Shown in pieces: positions 1 to 10,411 of a stretch of DNA of 64,000 nucleotides. Numbering within the stretch: position 1 is the stretch's first letter; every line of letters begins with the position of its first letter. Source of the DNA: Pseudomonadota bacterium (lineage in GTDB: Bacteria > Pseudomonadota > Alphaproteobacteria > Acetobacterales > Acetobacteraceae); NCBI GenBank assembly GCA_021826225.1, contig JAKBAV010000002.1:1-64000 (forward strand). The letters are read 5' to 3'. The position numbers were made by a program, and so were the translations under genes. The notes beneath the pieces were generated by a model. It did no database searches. It had not been told where the DNA came from and saw only the letters and a program-made list of their open reading frames with translations.

Positions 1-187
1 CGAAGTAGCGGCTGGAGATTTTCCCCTGCTCGTAAATATCCACAAGCCCGCCGCGCAAGCCGGTGATGAGCTTGGAATGCCCCGGCAGCACGCCGATATC
101 GCCATCCGTGCCGGGAATCACCACCATATCGACATTGCGCGTCAGCAGCAGTTTCTCAGGGCTGATGATTTCCAGGACGATCGTCAT
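1..187 (-). CDS. atpC: F1 ATP synthase epsilon subunit, 3' end missing
   Basis: This is the N-terminal part (62 residues) of the epsilon subunit, the small central-stalk protein that couples the c-ring to the F1 head and can inhibit ATP hydrolysis. The start is the ATG at 187-185. The protein begins MTIVLEIISPEK and contains VVIPGTDGDIGVLPGHSKLITGL, split here as VVIPGTDGDIGV then LPGHSKLITGL, which is the family signature of the N-terminal beta-sandwich. It starts four bases after the atpD stop, as the last gene of the operon. The C-terminal helical hairpin lies beyond the window, so its inhibitory part cannot be judged. The identification is safe from motif and position. Confidence 0.95.
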   Translation of the reverse strand, partial: MTIVLEIISPEKLLLTRNVDMVVIPGTDGDIGVLPGHSKLITGLRGGLVDIYEQGKISSRYF

Positions 188-191
188 GCAC

Positions 192-2521
<2,330 letters not shown>

Positions 2522-2525
2522 TGCT

Positions 2526-4058
2526 TCACCCGAACGTGCGCAGCAGGGTCTCGATGAAGGCGATCAGGCTCTTCTCCGTCTCCGGCTTGATCTGCCCATC
2601 CTTCTCGATCGCGCCGATAATTTCAGGCGCGCTCGCCTTGATGCTGGAGAGCAGTGCGGCCTCGAAAGCCTGCACCTGGTCGACCGCCAGCTTGTCGAGA
2701 TAGCCGCGCGTGCCGGCGAACACCGAAATCACCTGCTCGGTGGTCGAAAGCGGGGCGAATTGCGGCTGCTTCAGCAGCTCGGTCAGCCGCGCTCCGCGCG
2801 CCAGGAGCTGCTGCGTGGCGGGGTCGAGGTCGGAGGAGAACTGCGCGAAGGCCGCCATCTCGCGATACTGCGCGAGATCCAGCTTGATCTTGCCGGCAAC
2901 CTGCTTCATCGCCTTGATCTGCGCAGCGGAACCGACGCGGGAAACCGAGAGACCGACATTGATCGCCGGGCGGATGCCCTTGAAGAACAATTCGGTCTCA
3001 AGGAAAATCTGACCATCGGTAATGGAGATCACATTGGTCGGAATATAGGCGGATACGTCCCCGGCCTGGGTCTCGATAACCGGCAAAGCGGTAAGCGAAC
3101 CGGCGCCGCATGCATCGGACATTTTGGCGGCGCGCTCAAGCAGGCGCGAATGCAGGTAGAACACGTCACCCGGATAGGCCTCGCGGCCCGGCGGACGGCG
3201 CAGCAGCAGCGACATCTGGCGGTACGCGACAGCCTGCTTCGACAGATCATCATAAGCGATCAGCGCATGCATGCCGTTATCGCGGAAATATTCGCCCATG
3301 GCGCAGCCGGTATAGGGGGCGAGATACTGCATCGGCGCCGGGTCGGAGGCGGTGGCGGCAACGACGATGGAGTATTCCATCACGCCGTATTCCTCCAGCG
3401 TGCGCACGAGCTGCGCCACCGTGGAGCGCTTCTGGCCGATGGCGACATAGATGCAATAGAGCTTCTTGCTCTCATCCGTGCCAGCGTTCACCGTCTTCTG
3501 GTTGATGATGCTGTCGATGATCAGCGCGGTCTTGCCGGTCTGGCGGTCACCGATGATCAGCTCACGCTGGCCACGGCCGATGGGGACCAGCACGTCGATT
3601 GCCTTGATGCCGGTCGACATCGGCTCATGCACGGATTTACGCGGGATGATGCCCGGCGCCTTGGTCTCGACCAGGCGGCGCTCGGTGCTTTCAATGGCGC
3701 CCTTGCCGTCGATCGGGTTGCCCAGCGCATCCACGACGCGGCCCAGCAGCCCCTTGCCCACCGGCACGTCGACGATCTGGCCGGTGCGGGTCACGGTGTC
3801 ACCCTCGCGGATCGCCTTGTCGTCACCGAAGATCACGACGCCGACATTATCGGCTTCGAGATTCAGCGCCATGCCCTTCACGCCGGCGCCGGGGAAATCC
3901 ACCAGCTCGCCGGCCTGCACATTGGCAAGGCCGAACACGCGGGCAATGCCGTCACCCACGGAGAGAACCTGGCCGGTCTCGGCGACATTGGCTTCGGTGT
4001 CGAAATCCGCGATCTGACGCTTCAGAATCTCGGAGATTTCGGCTGGGCGGATCTCCAT
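2526..4058 (-). CDS. atpA: F1 ATP synthase alpha subunit
   Basis: Non-catalytic nucleotide-binding subunit of the F1 hexamer (510 residues). It begins [16 protein letters not shown] and carries the Walker A loop GDRQTGKTA near residue 170. The [20 protein letters not shown] stretch and the [10 protein letters not shown] motif, which contains the arginine that reaches the neighbouring beta site, are both present. Start ATG at 4058 lies one base from the atpH stop, so translation is probably coupled. Length and motifs are normal. Confidence 0.98.
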   Translation of the reverse strand: MEIRPAEISEILKRQIADFDTEANVAETGQVLSVGDGIARVFGLANVQAGELVDFPGAGVKGMALNLEADNVGVVIFGDDKAIREGDTVTRTGQIVDVPVGKGLLGRVVDALGNPIDGKGAIESTERRLVETKAPGIIPRKSVHEPMSTGIKAIDVLVPIGRGQRELIIGDRQTGKTALIIDSIINQKTVNAGTDESKKLYCIYVAIGQKRSTVAQLVRTLEEYGVMEYSIVVAATASDPAPMQYLAPYTGCAMGEYFRDNGMHALIAYDDLSKQAVAYRQMSLLLRRPPGREAYPGDVFYLHSRLLERAAKMSDACGAGSLTALPVIETQAGDVSAYIPTNVISITDGQIFLETELFFKGIRPAINVGLSVSRVGSAAQIKAMKQVAGKIKLDLAQYREMAAFAQFSSDLDPATQQLLARGARLTELLKQPQFAPLSTTEQVISVFAGTRGYLDKLAVDQVQAFEAALLSSIKASAPEIIGAIEKDGQIKPETEKSLIAFIETLLRTFG

Positions 4059-4059
4059 A

Positions 4060-4623
4060 TCAGGCAGCTCCCTTGAGAGAATAATTGAGCCGGTTAAGGC
4101 GTGACTTCAAACTCGTATCGTAGATTTTCGCACCCGCCTGCAGCACCATGCCACCGAGCAGCCCGGCATCGACGCGCTCGGTGAGCATGACATTGCCGTA
4201 CCCGGCCTCGGTGAGACGGGCGCGTAGCTGCGTGCGCTGCAGATCGGTCAGTTCATGCGCGGTGGTAACCTTCACCGGCAGTTCGCCGCGCTTGGCGGCG
4301 GCATAGGAAGCGAAGCCGGCAACCAGGGCCGGCAGGTCGCGCAGCCGCCGGTTGGCGGCCACGACGCCGATGAAATTGCACACCAGCTCGCCCACGCCCT
4401 GGGCGGAAAGCGCCTCGTTCAAGGCCGGTCCGGCCTTGGCGATATCGGTCAGCGGGTTGGCCAGCAGCGCCTTCAGCGCCGGGGATTCGGCAATGAGACG
4501 GCCGAGCGCCGCCATCTGGCCGACCACATCATTAAGGGCATTGCGCTCGAAAGCCAGCGCATACAAAGCCGCCGCGTAACGCGCGGTAAGTCCGGTCTCG
4601 CCTGTGCCTGTGATTTCGGCCAA
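4060..4623 (-). CDS. atpH: F1 ATP synthase delta subunit (probable TTG start)
   Basis: Peripheral-stalk subunit that ties the F1 head to the b subunits. The recognisable family part starts at [14 protein letters not shown] and ends in the conserved C-terminal [20 protein letters not shown] segment. There is no ATG close to the expected N-terminus. A TTG at 4623 gives [16 protein letters not shown] (187 residues), the length usual for delta. An ATG at 4695 would add 24 residues running through a terminator-like hairpin and a run of nine A, which I think unlikely. The TTG directly follows that A9 run, with GGGA upstream as a weak ribosome site. First gene of the operon, so the TTG start may set expression. 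Confidence 0.9.
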   Translation of the reverse strand: MAEITGTGETGLTARYAAALYALAFERNALNDVVGQMAALGRLIAESPALKALLANPLTDIAKAGPALNEALSAQGVGELVCNFIGVVAANRRLRDLPALVAGFASYAAAKRGELPVKVTTAHELTDLQRTQLRARLTEAGYGNVMLTERVDAGLLGGMVLQAGAKIYDTSLKSRLNRLNYSLKGAA

Positions 4624-4660
4624 TTTTTTTTTCCCGTATCTGCCGTGGTCGTATACAAAA

Positions 4661-4688
4661 TGCCCCGCCAGGAGGCCCGGGCGGGGCA
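4661..4688 (-). terminator. Hairpin terminator after the DUF2889 gene / before atpH
   Basis: A perfect 9-bp GC-rich stem (4661-4669 with 4680-4688, arm TGCCCCGCC) with a 10-base loop. On the minus strand it is followed by TTTTGTAT. It lies between the DUF2889 stop and atpH, so it probably ends the upstream transcript. It could also act as an attenuator of the atp operon if a promoter lies further upstream. The T run is short. Confidence 0.6.
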
Positions 4689-4759
4689 GTAACATAGGGG
4701 ATAGGGGACAGCAAGGCCGGAAGTGTATGTAACTCTTCCGCTTAACAATAGTTTTAGCG

Positions 4760-5314
4760 TTACTCCTGAACCGCGCCCTGAACCGCGCCCTGAACCAGCG
4801 CCATCACCGGGCTGTGGTCGGAATAGCTGTAGCAGCTGTTCCGCCCACGCGCATCCGGCTCGGCGGGGCCTTGCGTGGCCGCCTTGGCCTGGCCGCGGAT
4901 CATGGTCTGGAACGCCACGGTGGCCATGGGCTGCAGCAGCTCGCGCAGATGCGTGCAGCCCTCCCCGCCGCCGAGCCGCGCCAGCGCCTCCTTCATGAAG
5001 CCCTTGCCGATACGCAGCCCGACGATGCGCTGCATGTTGGGCGCCGCGCCGAGGCAGTAGCTGTAAGGGGTTTTGTCCATATTCGTGTCGCAGGCGCGGA
5101 TTTCCATGTCCGGCGCCAGGGTCAGGCGCAGCCACATGTCATGGACCGGCTCGCCCGCCGCGAAGCCGGGACGCTCCACCGTGCCGAGCGAGTAGGTCTT
5201 GGCATCGGTCATGTGCCCTTCAATGTCGAAGAGCCCGTCCTCGCGCTCATAGCCGCGCAGCGTGATATCGCGCAGATGCAGCATTTGGCGTGGCGCCGAG
5301 CGTGGTAATGGCAT
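4760..5314 (-). CDS. DUF2889 family protein
   Basis: A soluble protein of 184 residues with no signal peptide. The sequence matches the DUF2889 pattern: LRDITLRGYEREDGLFDIEG near the start, then an MTDAKTY segment, then HDMWLRLTLAPDMEIRAC, and a later CTHLRELLQPMATVAFQT stretch with conserved Cys and His. Function is unknown; I know of no reaction to assign. The start at 5314 has a good GGAGG site upstream. The C-terminus carries a short degenerate repeat (VQGAVQGAVQE). It lies between the ATP-grasp gene and the ATP synthase operon, all on the same strand, but this does not say what it does. Confidence 0.8.
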   Translation of the reverse strand: MPLPRSAPRQMLHLRDITLRGYEREDGLFDIEGHMTDAKTYSLGTVERPGFAAGEPVHDMWLRLTLAPDMEIRACDTNMDKTPYSYCLGAAPNMQRIVGLRIGKGFMKEALARLGGGEGCTHLRELLQPMATVAFQTMIRGQAKAATQGPAEPDARGRNSCYSYSDHSPVMALVQGAVQGAVQE

Positions 5315-5449
5315 GGTCTGGTCCTCCCTCGTCTCCGCAAGCGATTCGCGGAGGCCCCGGATGCGGGGCTCATGCGCCAAATTGGAGCGAAAGCGGCAGA
5401 CCGGCAACAACCGCCAAGCGCGGCACCCATGCGCCAACCGGGCAGAGCC

Positions 5450-6547
5450 TCAGTCGTTCGCGGGATAGACCGCCATCAGGCGTTTCTGCTGCCGCCACAG
5501 CCCGGCCAGCGCCACCAACCCCACGGGCTTCAGCCCGCGCGCGCGCATTGCAGCACCTATTTTGAACGACTCGCCATAATGGAAAAACTGTTCACGATAC
5601 GCGCGGCCCAAGGTCATCTCCGGATCCCAGATATTGGTCGCCTCGGAGGCCGCGCCGTTGAACTCGATAATCTTGAAGTTCCGCCCCTCGCGCAGCGCCT
5701 CCAGCGACTCGTAACGCAGGTCGATGCGGGAGAAATACACATCGCGCACATCATGCATGATCTCATCGATTCGCGCCTCCAGCGCCGGGGTGACGATGTT
5801 GAGCCCATCCTTGAAGGTGGAGCCGCGGCAGTGATTGCCAACAAATACCAGCGTCACGCGCTCGCCCGGCGCCGGTACGGCATCGGCCCTGGCGCCGAGC
5901 TTGGGCAGCAGCAGATGTGACACCGCATTGAGCCGTTCATCCGCCGCGACCAGCGCCCGCACGGCGCGCCGGCCATCGCCCGTGACGACAGGGGGGTATT
6001 TCAACGTGACGGAGGTAATGCGCCCGCGCGCCGCATCGGGATGGCGGATATAGAAAATCCCGGCTTCGCCCTCATGCGTCACCAGCTCCTGCAACTGCAG
6101 CGCGGTGGCGCGGGGAAACGCGGCGAGATAGGCGGCCAGTTCCGCCTCATCACGCACCACGCGCACGCCGACGCCATTGCAGCTCATATCCGGCTTGGCG
6201 ACCACGGGAAAAGCAAGGCCCGCACCAGCCATGGCAGCCAGGGCCACGGGCAGGTCGGCTGCATCGGCGTGGCCCTGGGTTACCATGGCGGCATAGGGCG
6301 CAATCCATGGCCGTGCCACCGTGCCGGCCAGATCCAGTATGTCGTTTTTCGATTCACCGCAGATTCCCCCGGCGGCGATTCGCGGGTTGCTCAGCGAGGG
6401 CAAAGTCACGCTGCCGTAGCGCAGGGCTTGCAGCACCCAGAAGAATACGACCGGTATATAGAACAGCCAGCCGGGCCAGAATTCGAAGAACGAGACCGGA
6501 CTGCGCCGGGACCTTGCGGTCCGTGCGGGAAGGGCCAGGTCGCTCAT
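5450..6547 (-). CDS. Membrane-anchored ATP-grasp ligase (D-Ala-D-Ala ligase-like)
   Basis: 365 residues. A hydrophobic segment at about residues 20-45 (FFEFWPGWLFYIPVVFFWVL) should anchor it in the inner membrane. The rest has ATP-grasp features: VVAKPDMSCNGVGVRVV for nucleotide binding, a glutamate/leucine hinge at LQLQELV, RGSTFKDG, and the metal site IIEFNGAASEATNIWDPE. ATP-grasp enzymes join a carboxylate to an amine or thiol through an acyl phosphate; the partner here is unknown. The start overlaps the DedA stop by four bases, so the two are made together. A role in envelope or lipid modification is inference from the membrane anchor, DedA partner and the nearby D-Ala-D-Ala carboxypeptidase. 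Confidence 0.75.
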   Translation of the reverse strand: MSDLALPARTARSRRSPVSFFEFWPGWLFYIPVVFFWVLQALRYGSVTLPSLSNPRIAAGGICGESKNDILDLAGTVARPWIAPYAAMVTQGHADAADLPVALAAMAGAGLAFPVVAKPDMSCNGVGVRVVRDEAELAAYLAAFPRATALQLQELVTHEGEAGIFYIRHPDAARGRITSVTLKYPPVVTGDGRRAVRALVAADERLNAVSHLLLPKLGARADAVPAPGERVTLVFVGNHCRGSTFKDGLNIVTPALEARIDEIMHDVRDVYFSRIDLRYESLEALREGRNFKIIEFNGAASEATNIWDPEMTLGRAYREQFFHYGESFKIGAAMRARGLKPVGLVALAGLWRQQKRLMAVYPAND

Positions 6548-7140
6548 GGCTTTGTCCTCTTATTATAGGCACGCGCGGCGAGACGCCCGACAGCGATGAT
6601 CATGAGCAAAAATACACCAAGCCCGGCCCAGCGCCAAATCCCGAGATAATGCATCATCAGCACGCCGAGTTTCAGCGAGACGAAAAACAGCGCGGTGGTC
6701 CAGACGAAGGTGGCGGCGATGGCGGCCAGCGCGAACTGCCCAAGCGGCGCGTGCAGAAAGCCGAGCGTGGTATAGGTGGGCAACCGCAGCCCGGGAATGA
6801 AGCGGCTGACCACGACGATGGGGAACACGCGCTGCCTCACCCATTTATGCCCGAGATCGCGCCGCTGCGCCGGCACCAGCCGCCGCGCCCAGGCATTCGT
6901 GGCCGAAAGCCGGCCCAGCCCGTACAGCCCGATATCGCCCAGCACGATGCCGGCATAAAGTGCCGCCAGGGCCAGTTCGACCGAAAGCGCGCCGCTGGCC
7001 ACCTGCATCGCTGCCAGCAATGTCGCGGCGTCCTCCAAAATGAAGGTGCCGCCAATGATGATAGCCGCCTGCAGCGGCCAGGAGGCTCCGGCATCGGCGA
7101 GCAGGCTGGTGAAACTAGGGATAAGTCCGGCGAGCAGCAT
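6544..7140 (-). CDS. DedA family membrane protein (VTT domain)
   Basis: 198 residues with several hydrophobic segments and the VTT-domain layout. GTFILEDAATLLA has the acidic residues typical of DedA re-entrant helices, and YAGIVLGDIGLYGLGRL and SRFIPGLRLPTYTTLGFL carry the conserved Gly and Arg-Pro-Gly motif. DedA proteins are linked to undecaprenyl phosphate or phospholipid translocation and to proton-motive-force homeostasis. Here it is translated together with the ATP-grasp gene (ATGA overlap). That pairing hints that the ATP-grasp enzyme acts on a lipid-linked or envelope substrate, which is inference. Confidence 0.88.
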   Translation of the reverse strand: MLLAGLIPSFTSLLADAGASWPLQAAIIIGGTFILEDAATLLAAMQVASGALSVELALAALYAGIVLGDIGLYGLGRLSATNAWARRLVPAQRRDLGHKWVRQRVFPIVVVSRFIPGLRLPTYTTLGFLHAPLGQFALAAIAATFVWTTALFFVSLKLGVLMMHYLGIWRWAGLGVFLLMIIAVGRLAARAYNKRTKP

Positions 7141-7236
7141 GAACCCCGCTCATAGAACCGGATTTCAATTCCACCAAATCCACCCTTTCGCCCCGCGAAA
7201 ACGGTACAGATATCAACAACCAGTTTCCATCCCGGA

Positions 7237-7379
7237 AAATGCCGTTCGAAAATTCGCTCTGGTGAGTCAGTTGGCGGTGGCGGGGGAGCACCGGCGCGGA
7301 GCGTACGCAAGTACGTGAGCACCGGAGCGCAGCCCGCCGCCGCCAAATGGCCGCCAGAGCGAATTTGCGAATGGCATTT
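7237..7379. repeat. 143-bp near-perfect hairpin
   Basis: The outer arms 7237-7262 and 7354-7379 match at 24 of 26 positions when one is reversed and complemented. Inside them a second pair, 7271-7285 and 7332-7346, matches at about 13 of 15. The core between has repeated GAGCACCGG/CACCGGAGCG words around GCGTACGCAAGTACGT. It begins at the stop codon of the carboxypeptidase gene on the minus strand. It could be a mobile palindromic repeat, an mRNA-stabilising structure or a terminator; there is no T run. Confidence 0.75.
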
Positions 7380-8778
7380 AGGTGCCGGCGTCGGCGGTTA
7401 GCATGGCCAGGTGGTCGGTATAGGGGCCGAGCACGAGGCAGGATCGGCCGTGTGCGGAGAGCACGTCGCAGGTTTCGTGGGCGGCGTGGTAACTCAGGCC
7501 GGCAAGCTGCGCCGACCATAGCGTGCGGCCATCGTGATCGAGCGGGGCAATCCGGGCGACGCCGATGCCGCGCATCTGGCGCGCGGCAACCGCCTCTGTC
7601 CGCGCCACGGTCTTGTGGGAATACACGCCGAGCTGGGCGACCCAGCCGCCCGGCATCGCGCCATGGCCACCCATGGCCACGCGCTGCACCGGCGCGCGCA
7701 TTGCCCGGTGATGCGGCTCTTCAAATACGGCGGGGCGCTGCCTGTCCAGCGCGGCGATCTGTGCGGGTGAGATGACCTGCGCTGGCCGCGCGCGTGGCGC
7801 CGCGTTGCTGGCCAGGGCGGTACCGGGCGCCATAGTGCCCCCGGCAAAGCCGGTATTCAGCATGGCGGTCATCTGCGCGTAGCTGGCGTCCCAGCTCGGC
7901 TCGTGCAGTTCCACGCCGATCAGCTCGCGGCCATTACGCATGGCGCTGGTCACCAGATTATGCCGGGCGAGGTCGGTATAGCCGGTTTTCATGCCCGTGG
8001 CACCGGCATAGCTGCGCAGCATCTGGTTGTTGCTGTAAACCGGCCGGCCCTGGTAGTAGAACGAGGTTACCTCGAAAAAGCTCTGGAATTGCGGATAGTT
8101 CAGCACGATGTCGCGGGCCAGGATCGCAAGATCGCGCGCCGTGGTCACCTGCGCCGGGTTGGGCAGGCCGGAGGCGTTGGCGAACTGCGTCTGCGCCATG
8201 CCGAGCGCATGGGCGCGCGCCGTCATCATCTCGGCGCATCGCAGCTCGGAGCCGCCGCCCAGATATTCACCCAGCGCAGTCGCCGCATCATTGGCCGACA
8301 TGGTGGTCATGGCCAGAATCGCGTCATGGATGGAAATGGTCTGCCCCGCCACCAGGCCGAGCTTCACCGGCTCGACGGATTGCGCGTGCCAGGAAACCGG
8401 GATCTGCGTATCGAGCGACATGCGCCCCTGGGCCAGAGCCTGGAAGGCGAGATCGAGTGTCATCAGCTTGGTCAGCGAGGCCGGGTAGCGCGGCACGTCC
8501 TCGCCACGGCCGGATATCACGGCACCGGACCGGGCATCGATGAGAATGCTGCTCACCCCCGGCGAGGTCGGGCCAAAGCCGGCCGAAGGCTGCCACGTGG
8601 ATGAAACCGGGGCATAGGACGGCGTGTAATGATGCACATAGTGATGCGTGTAATGGCGCATATAGTGATGATCACTGCGGGCGGCACCGGGGGAAGCGGC
8701 CAGCAGCGAGAGGCATAGCCCCGCTACGGACGTCATGATCACCGGCAAAAACCGTCCCTGCCCCAACCTCTTCACCAT
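7378..8778 (-). CDS. D-Ala-D-Ala carboxypeptidase (penicillin-binding protein 5/6 type) with SPOR-like C-terminus
   Basis: Periplasmic serine peptidase that trims the terminal D-Ala of peptidoglycan stem peptides. The catalytic motifs are all visible: SLTK (Ser and Lys), SAN and KTG. The N-terminus MVKRLGQGRF followed by a hydrophobic run ending near SPGAARS is a signal peptide. A His/Tyr-rich stretch (HHYMRHYTHHYVHHYTPSY) follows. The last 90 residues (from GGWVAQLGVYSHKTVA) resemble a SPOR domain, which binds denuded glycan at division sites. I chose the ATG at 8778, which puts the signal peptide first; an ATG at 8814 would add 12 residues. A 143-bp hairpin starts at its stop codon. Confidence 0.88.
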   Translation of the reverse strand: MVKRLGQGRFLPVIMTSVAGLCLSLLAASPGAARSDHHYMRHYTHHYVHHYTPSYAPVSSTWQPSAGFGPTSPGVSSILIDARSGAVISGRGEDVPRYPASLTKLMTLDLAFQALAQGRMSLDTQIPVSWHAQSVEPVKLGLVAGQTISIHDAILAMTTMSANDAATALGEYLGGGSELRCAEMMTARAHALGMAQTQFANASGLPNPAQVTTARDLAILARDIVLNYPQFQSFFEVTSFYYQGRPVYSNNQMLRSYAGATGMKTGYTDLARHNLVTSAMRNGRELIGVELHEPSWDASYAQMTAMLNTGFAGGTMAPGTALASNAAPRARPAQVISPAQIAALDRQRPAVFEEPHHRAMRAPVQRVAMGGHGAMPGGWVAQLGVYSHKTVARTEAVAARQMRGIGVARIAPLDHDGRTLWSAQLAGLSYHAAHETCDVLSAHGRSCLVLGPYTDHLAMLTADAGT

Positions 8779-8957
8779 GCGGCGCGCCCCTGCTCGACTA
8801 TGTCCATCTGGCATCTAATCCACGGCCCCGCGTTTTGTCGAGGACAAAACGCCCGCAAAATTACGAAATTTATGTAAAGCCAAGGCGTTACCGAAGGACA
8901 CTCACGTTTTTGGTCGGACCGCCTCAACATGAAGACATTTTCACCCGCGTGACAATA

Positions 8958-8972
8958 TTGTGCAATGCACAA
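8958..8972. promoter_or_regulatory. Palindrome upstream of the phasin gene (possible PhaR site)
   Basis: TTGTGCA-A-TGCACAA is a perfect 7-bp inverted repeat lying eight bases upstream of the phasin promoter -35 box. TGC-rich palindromes near phasin promoters bind the PHA-responsive repressor PhaR in other alphaproteobacteria. The assignment here is inference; no phaR gene is in the window. Confidence 0.45.
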
Positions 8973-8979
8973 AAAATGA

Positions 8980-9008
8980 TTGACGCCGTTTAAAGCATTG
9001 ACCTATAA
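8980..9008 (+). promoter_or_regulatory. Sigma-70 type promoter of the phasin gene
   Basis: TTGACG (8980-8985) and CTATAA (9003-9008) are separated by exactly 17 bases, with a start expected near 9015. The whole gap 8779-9097 holds no gene; besides this promoter and the adjacent palindrome I see nothing else in it except the upstream region of the minus-strand carboxypeptidase gene. Confidence 0.65.
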
Positions 9009-9097
9009 CCACGCTGCTGCACTGCGGTATCGCCGTAATCGCTCGCCTGGTTGGAGCCTTGTGCAGTTATTCTTGTTCCAGCGGGAGACATCAGATT

Positions 9098-9631
9098 ATG
9101 AGCGCCACGAAATCCAAAGCCGCCGCCGCCACCGAGGCCGCGTCCGCCACCATCGAAACCGCGAACGACGCAACTGTGAAGAATTTCGAGAAATCCATCT
9201 CCGCCGTGCGCGAGGGGATTGAGAAAGCGACCAAAGGGCTTGAGACATCTCAGGCCAAGCTCAAGGAAGGCGTCGAGAAAGCCGTGAAAACATCCGAGGA
9301 AATGCTGGCCTTCAGCAAGGGCAACATGGAAGCCTTCGTCAAGGCGACCCAGATTTACGCCACCGGGTTCCAGGACCTGTCCAAGCACATCGCCGCCTCC
9401 TCCAAGGCCTCGATCGAGGAATCCGTCGCGTTCAGCAAGTCGCTGATGGGTGTGAAATCCGTCAAGGAAGCCGTCGATCTGCAGACCGGCTTCGCCAAAT
9501 CCTCCATCGAAAAGGCGGTTGCCGAGAGCAACAAGCTGACCGATGCCACCGTGAAGCTGACCGAGCAGGCGATCGCCCCGATCACCGCCCGCATCTCGCT
9601 CGCCGTGGAAACCTTCGGCAAGTCCCACTAA
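9098..9631 (+). CDS. Phasin family protein
   Basis: 177 residues, strongly helical and amphipathic, rich in Ala, Lys, Glu and Ser, beginning MSATKSKAAAATEAASA. The middle (FSKGNMEAFVKATQIYATGFQDL, shown here as FSKGNMEAFVKATQI plus YATGFQDL) and the C-terminal TEQAIAPITARISLAVETF segment are typical of the alphaproteobacterial phasin family. Phasins coat polyhydroxyalkanoate granules and control their number and size. The ATG at 9098 follows a GGGAG site; an upstream in-frame ATG would add 13 residues unlike the family. A strong promoter, an upstream palindrome and a terminator downstream mark it as a single, well-expressed gene. PHA synthesis genes are not in the window. Confidence 0.88.
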   Translation: MSATKSKAAAATEAASATIETANDATVKNFEKSISAVREGIEKATKGLETSQAKLKEGVEKAVKTSEEMLAFSKGNMEAFVKATQIYATGFQDLSKHIAASSKASIEESVAFSKSLMGVKSVKEAVDLQTGFAKSSIEKAVAESNKLTDATVKLTEQAIAPITARISLAVETFGKSH

Positions 9632-9654
9632 TCTGAGGCTTGTCTCCCACCTTC

Positions 9655-9681
9655 CGCCTGGTGCCCACGCGGCACCAGGCG
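9655..9681 (+). other. Perfect 11-bp hairpin after the phasin gene
   Basis: Arms 9655-9665 (CGCCTGGTGCC) and 9671-9681 are perfectly complementary around a 5-base loop. It stands just before the intrinsic terminator and may protect the 3' end of the phasin mRNA. No T run follows. Confidence 0.6.
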
Positions 9682-9691
9682 CCTGGACGAA

Positions 9692-9729
9692 ATAAAAAAG
9701 CCGGCCCGGCTATGGGCCGGCTTTTTTAT
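9692..9729 (+). terminator. Intrinsic terminator of the phasin gene
   Basis: Stem GCCGGCCC (9700-9707) with GGGCCGGC (9714-9721) followed by TTTTTTATT. The A-rich 5' flank would let it work in both directions. The remaining 225 bases up to clpS hold no gene that I can support. Confidence 0.88.
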
Positions 9730-9953
9730 TGGGAAAACTGGCGTTGGGAGGATTTTCCTGTTTGCCACCTTTTCATGCTAATATCGGGTGAACACGTACA
9801 CGCTCTCTTCACGAAGTCATGTTTTTGTCACTGGCGAAGAAAAACCCTCTTTCAATCATGGCACGCCATTCGATATGCTGAAGATCAAGGCGGCTGAAGA
9901 CGCGGCGTGGCGTAGATATGGAACCCGCGGATTGGTGCAGGATGTTGAGTGGC

Positions 9954-10283
9954 ATGAGTGACAACGATAAACGCAAGGGTACCGAGGGCCCGAATACCGG
10001 CGTGGTGGTGAAGCCGCGGCCGAAGACTCGCAAGCCCACCATGTACAAGGTACTGATGCTGAACGATGACTACACGCCGATGGAGTTCGTCGTGCATGTG
10101 CTGGAGCGCTTCTTCCAGAAGTCCCGCGACCAGGCGACGCAGATCATGCTGCATGTGCATCGCCGCGGCGTGGGGGTGTGCGGTGTTTATACTTATGAGG
10201 TGGCGGAGACCAAGGTGACCCAGGTGATGGATCTGGCGCGCCAGAACCAGCATCCGCTGCAATGCACGATTGAGAAAGAATGA
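9954..10283 (+). CDS. clpS: ClpS, N-end rule adaptor of ClpA
   Basis: Small adaptor (109 residues) that binds N-degron substrates and hands them to ClpAP. The conserved core [19 protein letters not shown], with the acidic NDD binding pocket, and the [22 protein letters not shown] segment are both intact. The first 30 residues are charged and flexible as usual. I chose the ATG at 9954 (MSDNDKRKG); an ATG at 9918 would add 12 residues. clpA follows on the same strand 128-134 bases on, with an 18-bp hairpin between them, the standard arrangement. Confidence 0.95.
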   Translation: MSDNDKRKGTEGPNTGVVVKPRPKTRKPTMYKVLMLNDDYTPMEFVVHVLERFFQKSRDQATQIMLHVHRRGVGVCGVYTYEVAETKVTQVMDLARQNQHPLQCTIEKE

Positions 10284-10320
10284 GACTCTATTTTATCCAA
10301 GCGTCACTATGTATTCAGAA

Positions 10321-10338
10321 ACTCCGGCGTGCCGGAGT
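10321..10338 (+). other. Perfect 8-bp hairpin between clpS and clpA
   Basis: ACTCCGGC-GT-GCCGGAGT is a perfect inverted repeat with a two-base loop and no T run. It may adjust the clpS to clpA mRNA ratio through processing, but that is only inference. Confidence 0.4.
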
Positions 10339-10411
10339 CGCAAGGTAAAGCCGGCCGGGCAGGCTGTTTTCCGCCCGGAACTCAAAGCGCCGGCCTCCGG
10401 CGTGAAAGAAT

